64,000 nucleotides of DNA from Misgurnus anguillicaudatus (Eukaryota; Chordata; Actinopteri; Cypriniformes; Cobitidae), in assembly GCF_027580225.2 (NCBI RefSeq), contig NW_027395284.1:2747478-2811477 (forward strand). The letters are read 5' to 3'. Positions 47,461-60,297 of this stretch are shown piece after piece. Made by a program: the position numbers and the translations under genes. Positions within the stretch are counted from its first letter, which is position 1; every line of letters starts with the position of its first letter. The notes beneath the pieces are model-generated. The model had not been told where the DNA came from, made no database searches, and saw only the letters and a program-made list of their open reading frames with translations.

Positions 47461-49074
47461 TATATTTTGGAAAACTGTAGCCCATAGACCCCAAATAAAT
47501 AAAATCCAGTAGCCATTTACGCAGTGACGGCCGCGTGGTGACTTCTTTATCGAGGGCACATGATGCAAATCTCATCACAACATGTAGCCTGTCATGTGTG
47601 TGGCATGAATTTAGTGTAGTGTCTTGCAAGTATTTTGTGAGCGCCTCTTTAATTACAAATCCTTTCGATGTGTGTCCAGCAGGCACGATGCATGATGCAC
47701 ATGGTTCACATGACGCAACAAACACATATTTTGACATGATGAGCAACACACATGACACCCCAAACACAAATTTTTGAATCCTTCACAAGAGAAGTCACCA
47801 GCCACCCCTGCACCACACCATAGTTGGTGAAACAAACTGTAAACTTATTTCTGAAATCTGATTGGTTGATTGAAATGTTACCCCCGGGTCAACATAAAGT
47901 TGCCCTGAGGACATCAACCACTTGGCAAAATCAGGAGAGCCTAGTTGCTCAATGCTCTTCTCATGGACCTAAACTCATGGACTCAGCATGACTCAGCTTG
48001 TCTCAATGTTGGCTGAACATTCTAAACACTTTCAGTATTGAAGGTCTGGCCAGAGCATGATAGAGGCCTTTGGTGTATGGTGATAATTCACTTAGTATCT
48101 ATCAAAACATAAAATTAGTTCTACATATGAACAAATCCTCTCAGTATAGCAAACATTGGAGACAATGTAAATAAAAGATTTTTGTGCAGTTTTGACTGTT
48201 TAATTTATTAAAATTACACTCAGACATCCCACCCTACAAAAACTGATTGGGAAGGAAGCTCACCAACAAGCCCCCGCAAAAAAAAACATACATTTAAAAT
48301 AATTAAATCATCAATATAAATTATATATTGTGTTATATTGTTTATTAGCCTACTTTAATATGGTTGCTCTTTTAACAGCTATAAAATATATGTACAATTA
48401 TGAAGGACACCTTAAACTCCTTTGACCCTATATTTATAAAAAACTACACATATTTAAAATAAGATAAAAAGGAACAAATAAAGATAGGATCAAATGTTTT
48501 TGTTTTGTTTAAAAGCAGAGGGTTTACACACAGATACACTTTTATGTACTTGAAAAATAAAGTAAATATTGTATTATTTTCCAGTGGTTTTTTTGGACAC
48601 TCTGTCATTTACTGTACATTGTAAATAAACTACTGTACAGTGGTTTACTGAGCTGAAGAGAGAGGTTGATTGTAAGCCTGCCCACAGTGAAAACTGATTG
48701 GTCTAGATATCAGAATACGGTGAATATGGTCTCTTTCTCACTTTTGCTAATTATGTTAGATCGCTTTAGACTTGCAGGAAAATTTTAACCTGAGCCTGAA
48801 CCTAACTAATTTTTGCAATGTTTTGTCATCATATTACAAATAACATTTTAAATGCACTAATATAAGCTTTGGGTAAAAAATGCAAGGCTTCTGTTACATT
48901 GATGCAGCCGTCTTTACTTAGAAGTTATCCTGCAGTCCTTTGGGACTTCATAAACTATTAGGCTACATGTCTTGCTTTTAGCGTCACCATGGTTTGTGAA
49001 GTAAGACAGTCTGAAAACATAGGCATAAACCTTTCAGGATCCCTGTTTAAAACAGGGCATGAAATGACAATTAC
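47461..49074. other. Intergenic sequence, no gene seen
   Basis: Mostly AT-rich single-copy-looking DNA. Open frames on both strands at 47440-47840 overlap and lack splice or domain support. Confidence 0.5.
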
Positions 49075-52000
49075 ATATGGGGGTCCATGTCGGGAGCTTG
49101 TATGGGACTGATTGTGTTTGCCCATTTTGGTCTAATATGATTTGACAGAAAGGGTCCCATAAGTGTTTCCTTATTTAGAATCCATATACTCATGACCTAT
49201 GTGGGTCCCACTTTGGGCCCATATAAGGAGTCTTTATAGGAATTATTGTGTTTGCCCATGTTGTACCCATATGGTTTGGCCGAAAGGGTCCCAAATGTGT
49301 ATCCTCATTCAAAACCCATAAACTCATGACCTATGTGGGTCCCACTTCAGACCCATATAAGAAGCCTACATGGGAATAATTGTGTTTGCCCATGTTTTAC
49401 CCATATGGCTTGGCCCAAAGGGTCCCATATGTGTTTCCTTATTCAAAACACATATACAGGTGACCTATGTGGGTCCCACTTCTAAACCATATAAGAAGCC
49501 TATATGGGAATAATTGTGTTTGCCCATGTTGTACCCATATGGTTTGGCCAAAAGGGCCCCATATGCGTTTTCTTATTCAAAAGACATATACAGGTGACCT
49601 ATGTGGGTCCCACTTTCGGGCCATATAAGGAGCCTATATGAGAATAATTGTGTTTGCCCATGTTGTACCCATATGGTTTGGCCAAAAGGGCCCCATATGC
49701 GTTTCCTTATTCAAAAGACATATACAGGTGACCTATGTGGGTCCCACTTTCGGCCCATATAAGGAGCCTATATGGGAATTATTGTGTTTGCCCATGTTGT
49801 ACCCATATGGTTTGGCCAAAAGGGCCCCATATGCGTTTCCTTATTCAAAAGACATATGCAGGTGACCTATGTTGGTCCCACTTTGGGCCCATATAAGGAG
49901 CCTATATGGGAATTATTGTGTTTGCCCATGTTGTACCCATATGGTTTAGCCAAAAGGGCCCCATATGTGTTTCCTTATTCAAAAGACATATACAGGTGAC
50001 CTATGTGGGTCCCACTTTCGGCCCATATAAGGAGCCTATACACTGAAAAAAATGATTCATTGAATTTAATCAATTTTTTTAAGGTAAGTGGTTGCAATCA
50101 ATTTATTTAAGCTACATTTAAACAAAAGTTTTATATTTTACTTTACGTTACTAATCTTTTTTGTTTAAATGTAGCTTAAATAAATTGATTGCAACCACTT
50201 ACCTTAAAAAAATTGATTAAATTCAATGACTCATTTTTTTCAGTGTATGGGAATATTTGTGTTTGCCCATGTTGTACCCATATGGTTTGGCCAATAGGGT
50301 TCCATATGTGTTTCCTTATTCAAAAGACATATACAGGTGACCTATGTGGGTCCCACTTTCGGCCCATGTAAGGAGCCTATTTGGGAATATTTGTGTTTGT
50401 CCATGTTGTAACCATATGGTTTGGCCAATAGGGTTCCATATGTGTTTCCTTATTCAAAACACATATACAGGTGACCTATGTATGTGGGTCCCACTTTCAG
50501 CCCATATAAGGAGCCTATATGGGAATAATTGTGTTTGCCCATGTTGTACCCATATGGTTTGGCCAAAAGGGCCCCATATGTGTTTCCTTATTCAAAACAC
50601 AGACATGTGACCTACGTGGGTCCCACTTTCGGCCCATATAAGGAGCCTATATGGGAATAATTGTGTTTGCCCATGTTGGACCCATATGGTTTGGTTAAAA
50701 GGGTCCCATATGTGCTTCCTTATTCAAAACACATATACAGGTGACCTATGTGGGTCCCACTTTCAGCCCATATAAGGAGCCTGTATGGGAATAATTGTGT
50801 TTGCCCATGTTGTAACCATATGGTTTGGCCAAAAGTGTCCCATATGTGTTTCCTTATTCAAAAGACATATACAGGTGACCTATGTGGGTCCCACTTTTAG
50901 CCCATATAAGGAGCCTGTATGGGAATAATTGTGTTTGCCCATGTTGTAACCATATGGTTTGGCCAAAAGTGTCCCATATGTGTTTCCTTATTCAAAAGAC
51001 ATATACAGGTGACCTATGTGGGTCCCACTTTTAGCCCATATAAGGAGCCTGTATGGGAATAATTGTGTTTGCCCATGTTGTAACCATATGGTTTGGCCAA
51101 AAGTGTCCCATATGTGTTTCCTTATTCAAAAGACATATACAGGTGACCTATGTTGGTCCCACTTTTGGCCCATATAAGGAGCCTATATGGGAATATTTGT
51201 GTTTGCCCATGATGTATCCATATGGTTTGTCCAATAGGGTCCCATGTGGGTTTCCTTATTCAAAACACATATACAGGTGACCTATGTGGGTCCCACTTTC
51301 AGCCCATATAAAGAGCCTATATGGGAATAATTGTGTTTCCCCATGTTGAACCCATATGGTTTGGCCAAAAGGGTCCCATATGTGTTTCCTTATTCAAAAC
51401 ACATATACAGGTGACCTATGTGGGTCCCACTTTGGACCCATATAAGGAACCTATATGGGAATAATTGTGTTTGACCATGTTGGACACATATGGTTTGGCC
51501 AAAAGGGTCCCATATGTGTTTCCTTATTCAAAACACATATACAGGTGACCTATGTGGGTCCCACTTTGGACCCATATAAGGAATCTATATGGAGATAATT
51601 GTGTTTGCCCATGTTGTACCCATATGGTTTGGTTAAAAGGGTCCCATATGTGCTTCCTTATTCAAAACACATATACAGGTGACCTATGTGGGTCCCACTT
51701 TCAGCCCATATAAGGAGCCTGTATGGGAATAATTGTGTTTGCCCATGTTGTAACCATATGGTTTGGCCAAAAGTGTCCCATATGTGTTTCCTTATTCAAA
51801 AGACATATACAGGTGACCTATGTGGGTCCCACTTTTAGCTCATATAAGGAGCCTGTATGGGAATAATTGTGTTTGCCCATGTTGTAACCATATGGTTTGG
51901 CCAAAAGTGTCCCATATGTGTTTCCTTATTCAAAAGACATATACAGGTGACCTATGTGGGTCCCACTTTTAGCCCATATAAGGAGCCTGTATGGGGAATA

Positions 52001-53325
52001 ATTGTGTTTGCCCATGTTGTAACCATATGGTTTGGCCAAAAGTGTCCCATATGTGTTTCCTTATTCAAAACACATATACAGGTGACCTATGTGGGTCCCA
52101 CTTTCAGCCCATATAAGGAGCCTGTATGGGAATAATTGTGTTTGCCCATGTTGTAACCATATGGTTTGGCCAAAAGTGTCCCATATGTGTTTCCTTATTC
52201 AAAAGACATATACAGGTGACCTATGTGGGTCCCACTTTTGGCCCATATAAGGAGCCTATATGGGAATATTTGTGTTTGCCCATGTTGAACCCATATGGTT
52301 TGGCCAAAAGGGTCCCATTTGTGTTTCCTTATTCAAAACACATATGCAGGTGACCTATGTTGGTCCCACTTTGGGCCCATATAAGGAGCCTATATGGGGA
52401 TAATTGTGTTTGCCCATGTTGTACCCATATGGTTTGGCCAAAAGGGTCCCATATGTGTTTCCTTATTCAAAACACATATACAGGTGACCTATGTGGGTCC
52501 CACTTTGGGCCCATATAAGGAGCCTATTTGGGAATAATTGTGTTTGCCCATGTTGTACCCATATGGTTCGGCCAAAAGGGTCCCATATGTGTTTCTTATT
52601 CAAATACATATACAGGTGACCTATGTGGGTCCCACTTCGGGCCCATATAAGGAGCCTATATGGGAATAATTGTGTTTGCCCATGTTGTACCCATATGGTT
52701 TGGCCAAAAGGGCCCCATATGAGTTTCCTTATTCAAAACACAGACATGTGACCTACGTGGGTCCCACTTTCGGCCCATATAAGGAGCCTATATGGGAATA
52801 ATTGTGTTTGCCCATGTTGTACCCATATGGTTTGGCCAAAAGGGTCCCATATGTGTTTCCTTATTCAAAACACATATATAGGTGACCTATGTGGGTCCCA
52901 CTTTGGACCCATATAAGGAACCTATATGGGAATAATTGTGTTTGCCCATGTTGGACCCATATGGTTTGGCCAAAAGGGTCCCATTTGTGTTTCCTTATTC
53001 AAATCACATATACTCATAACCTATGTGGGTCCCACTTTGGACCCATATAAGGAACCTATATGGGAATTATTGTGTTAGCCCATTTAAGACCCATATTGGT
53101 TGCCCAAGAGGGCCCCATATGTGTTTCCTATTATGAGCCCATGCCCTCATTTCCCATTAACATCCCAACTAGGACCCATATAGGGAACCTATGTTTTTTA
53201 ACCCATGTGGGGCCTACTACACTAACCCAAGTGAGTCCCATATAAGATGCCCATAATAGGACCATGCCCACTTGGTACCCATGTAGCCCAAGTAAAACCC
53301 ATGTGGGGCCCACATATACATGTTG
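49075..53325. repeat. 134-bp tandem satellite, about 30 units
   Basis: The unit reads ACCTATGTGGGTCCCACTTT, then a CCATATAAGG box, GGAGCCTATATGGGAATAAT, TGTGTTTGCCCATGTTGTAC, CCATATGGTTTGGCC and TTCCTTATTCAAAACACATA. The period is 134 bp. Because 134 is not a multiple of three, open frames of about 75 codons arise by shifting frame each unit and are not genes. The edges are more diverged than the middle. The last 250 bp shorten into GGG-CCCATGTGG motifs and end near CATGTTGGCTGGGTA. Confidence 0.97.
50041..50245. mobile_element. Palindromic MITE inserted in the satellite
   Basis: Arms of about 88 bp, starting CACTGAAAAAAATGATTCAT, are almost perfect inverses. TA lies at 50039-50040 and 50246-50247, and neighbouring satellite units show the unfilled site GAGCCTATATGGG. 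This is a Tc1/mariner-type duplication. A decayed relative occurs at 58305. Confidence 0.95.
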
Positions 53326-53472
53326 GCTGGGTATGAATAAAGTAAAACATTGTGCAGCGTTGTAACCCCAATAGATATTGCCATGCCCCCTCAAAATAAT
53401 TTGAATGAGTCAATTTGTCCCCATCAATGTTTGATATTTTTCTATACATACACTGGCTTTCATGTGTGTCGT

Positions 53473-53590
53473 GACTAGGGATGTGCCCGAAGCCAAATAC
53501 GTTATTCAGAAGGGCATGGTTAATGACTTCAAAACGAATAACGAATTCATCAGAATAACAAAAGAAATATTCGGCCAGACACAATCACGT
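53473..53590. mobile_element. hAT-like left-end fragment
   Basis: TAGGGATGTGCCCGAAGCC followed by ACGAATAACGAATTC motifs. The right end is missing. Confidence 0.45.
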
Positions 53591-54160
53591 GTTTGCTGGA
53601 ACACCACTAAATTATAAACCCCTTAAAGCATGAATAATACGTACGTGTGCTTCATTACATTAGCTAAAGGGCCGGTCACAGTAAACTTTTCGTTTTTTAT
53701 TGACTTCCCTCGTGCAAGCTTTTGCAACGATATTTCACAAGTCGCTGCATAGCAAAGTTCAAGTATGGTGAACCCTGACTTGCGATTTCGTATCATGTGG
53801 GGCGTTGTGACTAGTACAAAACCGGTATGTCATTGCGTGACCTTTCTCTTTACTGCAAAGCACAAATGGACGAACTCAAAGATCATTTTGATGAGCTGCT
53901 CCCTGCCCACTCCTCGCAGCAACCTCCGAAAAATGAATTAAAACATAATCGCAGGTTGTATAAGCTATTGGCCACTAGGGGGCACTAATCGCTTACACGT
54001 ACCTTGATGTCATAATATGATGCTACAAACGAACTATAAGGTATTATTTTTGAGGACAGCCTCCAAATTTCATAGATCTTTAAGATATGTAGGCAAACAA
54101 ATTTGGCGAAGGTGGTAATAAATTGGTGGATTAAATTACAGTGGAAAGCAAACATCTAAA

Positions 54161-54794
54161 CGTAAATTCACATTATAAGCGACTAGCAGTACCAGAGCGA
54201 CATGATCTCATTGATTCCAATGGAAGCTCGGCGGCATCCGGCGACACGAGCGACAATGACCGTTGACGGCTGGATGGGCATGTCCAGTCGCGCGACAAAG
54301 TTCAGAAATGTTTATCTTAATGTAATGTAAATTATGAGCAACATTCAGGAGCGACTACCAATGAGAACGAAGCAGTGGAGTTCAAGTCATCCGTCTTTCG
54401 TCACCCTGCTAAAAAAACAATAGAGACCATCATAGAACTTCTATTGGCTTTATTGGGAATTTTATTGGTTCTAATGGAATATGGCCCAAAACACACTACA
54501 GTGTATTGGTCTCTGTTGGTCTCTAATGGTATGTATTGGTTCTATGTATTGGTTCTAGTGGAATATGGCCCAAAGCACACTACAGTGTAGTGGTTTTAAT
54601 GGTAAAAGCTAATGGTTCCTATTGGTATTTTAATGGAAACCATTAGAATTTTCTGTAATGGTTTTATTCTTTTTTTCAGCAGGGCAGTTGCTGGAGTGGA
54701 TGGTACTCATTTGTTGACAACCAAATATAGAAACGCCTCTTTTGAAAGAGACAAGCGACACACAGCGACGAAGTCGCTTATAATGTGAATGTAC
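54161..54794. mobile_element. MITE hosting a second MITE
   Basis: AAATTCACATTATAAGCGAC at the left is the inverse of GTCGCTTATAATGTGAATGT at the right. Removing 54404-54684 rejoins the interior. Confidence 0.75.
54404..54684. mobile_element. Nested MITE with internal duplication
   Basis: CCCTGCTAAAAAAACAATAG at the left matches the inverse of the right end TTTTTTTCAGCAGGG. TGGAATATGGCCCAAAACAC occurs twice, about 87 bp apart. Confidence 0.75.
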
Positions 54795-54837
54795 CTTTAG
54801 ACCACTAAAAAGCTTCTATTTAGATTTTTAATTCTTA

Positions 54838-55448
54838 GGGGGCGTGCACACCAAAGCTTTTACGCTTGCGGTCGGCATATGTTTTCAATTGTTTCCAATG
54901 GAAGTGGAGCATATTTAAAAAAAGCCAGCCGCTACATTGAAAATAAAGGTATAAAAGCTGTCACTGGGGCAGTACCCTTAAAAAAGGTCCTAATATATAA
55001 TTTAGGTACAAATATGTATCTTTGAACTACAAATATGTACCTTTGAAGTACTAATATGCACTCTTTGAGTACAAAGGTGTACCTTTTTAAAAGGGTACTG
55101 TCCCAGCGACATTTTGTACCTTTATTTCTGAGAGTGTAGCATTTTTTTCCACGATGAAAGCCGATGCTCAGTGTTTTTCCGCGTTCAGCACCTAGCGCAG
55201 AGAGTTGAAAAATATTCAACTTTGGGTGAAAAGCTCAGCTCGTCAATGACAGTTCTCAAACAGCTGTCCATTCACAGTGAAGGAGGGGCGGGACAAATAT
55301 TATTACAACAACCAGCGCATCATACAACGACTGATAAACAAAGCAAAAGTATCAGCTTAAGAAATCTGGCGCTCAGCTGAAAAAACAGGTGGCATTCGCC
55401 GTCCTCCATGCATTTTCAGCTGCATTTAAAAGCTTTGGTGTGCACACC
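54838..55448. mobile_element. MITE hosting another MITE
   Basis: GCGTGCACACCAAAGCTTTT at the left is the inverse of AAAAGCTTTGGTGTGCACAC at the right. Confidence 0.75.
54935..55136. mobile_element. Nested MITE with TA duplication
   Basis: The ends CATTGAAAATAAAGGTATAA and the inverse of ACCTTTATTTCTGAGAGTG are flanked by TA. GGGGCAGTACCC and GGGTACTGTCCC form the inner arms. Confidence 0.8.
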
Positions 55449-55987
55449 TATTTAGACTTTTGTACAAAGATGTTAGCATGATCAATTTCAAAATTATGCA
55501 CTTTTTTATATTACCAAAATCCTAATATATTCCATTACTGCCTGATTAAATTATATATTATATCCAGATCTCTACGGTACACTTGAAAAGTGATTGAAAG
55601 GATTTGAGAAATATTTATCTATTAATCTTCCTTATTATTACATGATAAATCAGCACTATGCACACTTTATTTGAATATGCACACAGCATGCATTGAATAG
55701 AATTAATATACATTTTAAACTTCCCTTCATCCTCAGATGAACTGCAGATCCCAAGCTAATGTTTTAGCAGTGATCTATAAAAGTAATTACAGAAACTGAA
55801 TTAACAGATTAGATACTGTTACTCAAAGCTCATTTCTCTCCTCTGCTACTCTTTCATTCAGCCTTTTTCTTTTATTCTCACTCCCACTTTTCATTTGCCT
55901 TTCATGGCAAAGTCTTACAGAGACTGACTGGATGAATAGCCAAATAATCCTCAATCAACTTTCATTGTCATTACAGAGGAAGACACA

Positions 55988-56054
<67 letters not shown>

Positions 56055-58304
56055 AACATTTATAGTAGATTTAATCCTTATTTCTTGTGCAGGAGTCACT
56101 GTAGATGAATATTACATTTTTATTATATGTAAATATGCAAATATGGAAAGCACGGAAGCGAAGGAGTGATGTAATTGAGTGATGAATGTGTTTGACAAAT
56201 TGACAAGTAAAGCTATAAGCTATATGAAGGAATTTAAGTTGATATGTATTTCTGTGAAGTAATGGCAAGATCCCACCCCTCACACACACAACCACATACG
56301 TTGTGTTCTTTTTTTCTCCCAGACTCACATTTAGCAAATAATCCATCTCATATTTTTCCTAACATGAAATCCCTGGACACTTGCCGAAAATTATTCATGA
56401 ATTTTTCTGCAGGTTATTCATTAGACATTTCACTCGCATACTTTGATGATTGAGAATTTCAATCTGAAATACGCATCACCCTCAAAATATAAACACAGAC
56501 AAAACCTCAGTTTTTCACCTAACACACACACACACACAGTAACGAGAAATATGCAGTATGTCAGGTGTTCACTTTTGCAGTATCTGTCCACTGTATTGCA
56601 TAAGCTGCAGGTGATATTGCGTAAGTTTTGCAATTTTAACTTGCTTCCATGTAACATGGATAGACAGATGGAATAATCATAATGATCTACAGGATTTTGT
56701 TGGTATATGTATTGCCTTCGTATATGTCAAAAATGTCAAAACCACTTGTTTAGAAGCAGAACTTGATCCTCTTACACCCTCTCTCTACGTCAGCCTGATC
56801 CGTTTACATGTGAAGAATCTTTACATAGGGCACGAACCCTCATTGACCCTGAGAAAACCTCATCTCAAGGACAGGATATGATGTTGTTTTTACAAGTTTA
56901 GGAGGGGGTTTGTACTGACATGATATAAGACAACTTCCAGACCTCTTGACATCTCTAAAAGGCACAAATCTTTTATTATTAAACAGAGGAAATGAAGTGT
57001 TGCATGTACAAAAACACACTTGTATATATATCATATGAGTATAAACATCCACCCACAACCACACTATTGCTTACAAATGGTGTTTTTATGTTTTTGATCA
57101 ATATGATGCAATATTTTCACCCTTAGTAAGCACATGAGAATTACTCTGTCATGTCCACTCTAGTGTGCTCACTAAAGAAGCCAGTGCCTGCTTGCGTGCT
57201 GTTATGCGTCCGATAAATGAGACACATTACACTGAGAAAAAGTTTTTGCAAATGAAAAACAAAACCTCAATACACTAAAAAAATATATAATAATAATAAT
57301 AATAATATATATAGTGCTTTTAGGCTATACATTTCTTTAATCAGTGTTTTCTCTGCGATCGAACCCATTACCTTTGTGTTGCTAACCCAAAGCTCTAAAA
57401 AGACCAAGAAACTATGACTTATTTCTTATGCTTGTGAAATATTGTTACATCTGCCACGGCAAAAGAGGCTTAAGCCAAGCAAACAATAAACAGAGCAGCT
57501 AATGCCCAGACTTAAGCCAGAGAGGCAACCAAGGCTTACTAATGCCTCTCTTAGTATTTCACACTGACTGCCCCCTGACAAAAGACTTAAGACTCCCTTC
57601 TCTCAATACTTCTTTCTTTTTCCCCTTCGCTCTGCTTTCCTGCTTCTATCATTATTTGTCATTTTAATACATTTCCATTTTGGCAGACATTTGTCCAGTG
57701 CTTTTAAACGGAGAGACTGCAGTTTCCAGCTGTCCAGAAGAGTCAAAACACGCCTCAGAGGAATGTGACCTTCTCTCTTCTTTTCCTTCATTACTGTGAA
57801 TGTGCAGAATTAACTCACAACAGCGGGTTCTTCTTACATTAAGCAGACATGTGAAACATCATGCTGTCCTCAGATTACTAAAAACTTTTCCCGTGATGAA
57901 TTAATTCATAGTGGGTAAAATGATCCTATATAAGGAGAAATTGTGCATTGATGTTAAATCCTCTGATAGCACAGTACTGTACGTTGCTATGACATTTATA
58001 TGATGTATGTGTCTGGAAAAAGTCAAATCTGCAGTATGTCACTGAAGCTTTGTTCACACTAAGAGAAACACATTAAATATAAGCAAATTCAGTTACAAAA
58101 AGCAGAACAAACACATTTCAGGGAATTATGTTCATTAGGTTGACATATTCCCAAGCTCTTCACTAGTGACTTGCAAAAAATGGCTTATTTTAAGGCTGTC
58201 AATGTCAAAAGATTATTTTAGTTGTATAATGGTGCAGTTGTAAATACACATTTAAATAAAAAATATGTTAATAAATATTAAATATATTAATATAATGCAA
58301 ACTA
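55449..58304. other. Intergenic sequence with microsatellites, no gene seen
   Basis: It holds a (CT)n run at 55994-56053, a short (CA)n near 56524-56538 and a (TAA)n run at 57289-57305. No exon or transposon end is convincing. Confidence 0.5.
55994..56053. repeat. (CT)n microsatellite
   Basis: About 30 uninterrupted CT units. Confidence 0.98.
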
Positions 58305-59536
58305 CACTGAAAAAAATTCATTCAATTTACTCAATTTTTTTAAGGTAAGTGGTAGCAATAAATTTTTTAAACCTAAGTTTTTTGTTTTGTTTTTCTAATT
58401 TTTTTATTTTATTTTTTAAATGTAGCTTAAATAAATTGATTGCGACCACTCACCTTAAAACATTTACAGTTTTTTTCGATTGCTAAACGCCAGTGGGCAC
58501 AACTGAAGTCACATGTGCAAAACTCTAACTACAGTCTGCACAGCAGCAGTTCATGTGGACCAAACTCTAGTTCATTTTTCATTGCTTGAACACAGTTTTC
58601 AAAACTCTACACACTTATCCCATGACTTTAAACACAACCTGCACAACACTGTGAATTTACAGCACTTTGTTCAAATGCTAACACACTGCTGTCAAAACTG
58701 TGAACCACACATTCAAAACACAATTGATTTCAGTCTTGTGCCTTTCAAACACTGCTGACTGCAATTTCATATAAATATAAATTCAAATTTCATATATATA
58801 TTTCATATATATAAAATATTATCTTTCATATAAATATGATGTATACATATGTAGAGCTAAAAAAAACTAATTTTGGAAATGGAACAAGGAAGACGGGTTT
58901 GTGGAGGGAGAAGGGTGGCATGTAGTGGCCTGATGCTAGAGAGAGGTACGATTAGCTACTCATTTATAAAAAAAAATGTTTCATATATGAATTACAGTAT
59001 GTACTTTTAGTTTCTACCTTTTTTTCATTACTGTAATTCCATAAATTACTCCAGACTATTGAAGCAAACTGCAAATTTTCATTTACCTTGAATTGTTCTG
59101 TTCTAAAAATTTCAATAAATCATGTGATAAATCAATCAATCAATAAATAATTATTTGAAGAAAACATTACTTTGTATGAAGTCACTGAAATTGTTCAAAC
59201 TATAAAGATGAAAAGTTAGTATTTTGTGTATTGGTGTTTGATGTTAGTGTTTTTCCTCTCAGTGTGTTGTGAATGACAGTGTGTGTTATCTCAGTGAGAG
59301 TTGTGTATAGTGTTTGGCTGCACTGAGCTGTTTTGTGTCATGTGTTTAGAGTTGTGTTGCTTGAAGTGAGTTTTGCAGGTGATATGTACAGTTTAGCTCA
59401 GGTGACTTTTGGTATTGCAGACTGTAGTTAGAGTTTTGCACATGTAGCTCCAGTTGTGCCCACTGTCGTTTAGCAATCAAAAAAAAACTGTAAATAAAAA
59501 AAAAAAGTAAATTAAATAAATAATTTTTTTTTCCGT
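58305..59536. mobile_element. Decayed relative of the satellite MITE, split by another element
   Basis: CACTGAAAAAAATTCATTCA and AAATGTAGCTTAAATAAATT match the 50041-50245 family. The right arm resumes after 59492 as AGTAAATTAAATAAATAATT. Confidence 0.65.
58467..59490 (+). mobile_element. Tc1/mariner-like element with about 75-bp inverted ends
   Basis: CAGTTTTTTTCGATTGCTAA at the left is the inverse of TTAGCAATCAAAAAAAAACTG at the right apart from one base of length. TA lies at 58465-58466 and 59491-59492. A short plus-strand peptide start, MEQGRRVCGGRRVACSG (near 58879), resembles a transposase N-terminus, but the rest is deleted. Confidence 0.75.
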
Positions 59537-59548
59537 TTACTGCATATA

Positions 59549-59928
59549 CAGTACTGTGCAAAAGTCTTATACAGGAAATGTGTATATAGTATTAATGACT
59601 GTATAAAAATGTAAACTGATGTGTCAAGTTTTTAGTGTAAACTCCCCTTCTTGAGCAATATCAGGAAACTGCAGGATCTCTTAAACCTAAATAAAATTAA
59701 ATCCTAATTTCTAATTTTAAAGAATTTAGTATTTTTACTTAATTCTGCTCAAAAACGCTCAAGATGTGTTTAGTGCCAAGAGAGGTCACAAACACAGATT
59801 TTTTGTACACATTTCCTGTATTTTCTATTTGTATCTTAATAAAATAGATTAAAAAATAAATATGGATGGACATTAAAACTTCTAAAACAAGTTTGGTGGT
59901 GCTGGCCTAAGACTTTTGCACAGTACTG
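59549..59928. mobile_element. MITE with TA duplication
   Basis: CAGTACTGTGCAAAAGTCTT at the left is the inverse of AAGACTTTTGCACAGTACTG at the right, with TA at 59547-59548 and 59929-59930. Confidence 0.9.
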
Positions 59929-60063
59929 TACATTTTAATGTTGCTTTCTGTCTATGTAAGTTGCCTTTTTTATACTCTTTTATGTCTTTGTGTGCAGTTT
60001 TATGTATTTATTTATTTGTATTGGGTATGCACAGCACTATAGTCAACACTCTTTGTTTTATAG

Positions 60064-60297
60064 TGCAAAATAAAATAAAATAAAATAAAATAAAATAAAA
60101 TAAAATAAAATAAAATAAAATAAAATAAAATAAAATAAAATAAAATAAAATTAAATTAAATTAAATTAAATTAAATTAAATTAAATTAAATTAAATAAAA
60201 TAAAATAAAATAAAATAAAATAAAATAAAATAAAATAAAATAAAATAAAATAAAATAAAATAAAATTAAATTAAATTAAATTAAATTAAATTAAATT
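60064..60297. repeat. Compound pentanucleotide microsatellite
   Basis: Alternating blocks of (TAAAA)n and (TTAAA)n, four blocks in all, without interruption. Confidence 0.98.

Noticed and set aside
49638..52353. Repeated open frames of about 75-92 codons (GIIVFAHVV...IWFGQK) in the satellite
   Set aside because: They follow the 134-bp period, change frame with each unit and have no start context or splice support. They are a by-product of the tandem repeat.
49075..53325. A CRISPR-like array
   Set aside because: The units are 134 bp with no short repeat and unique spacer structure, and the genome is a vertebrate's.
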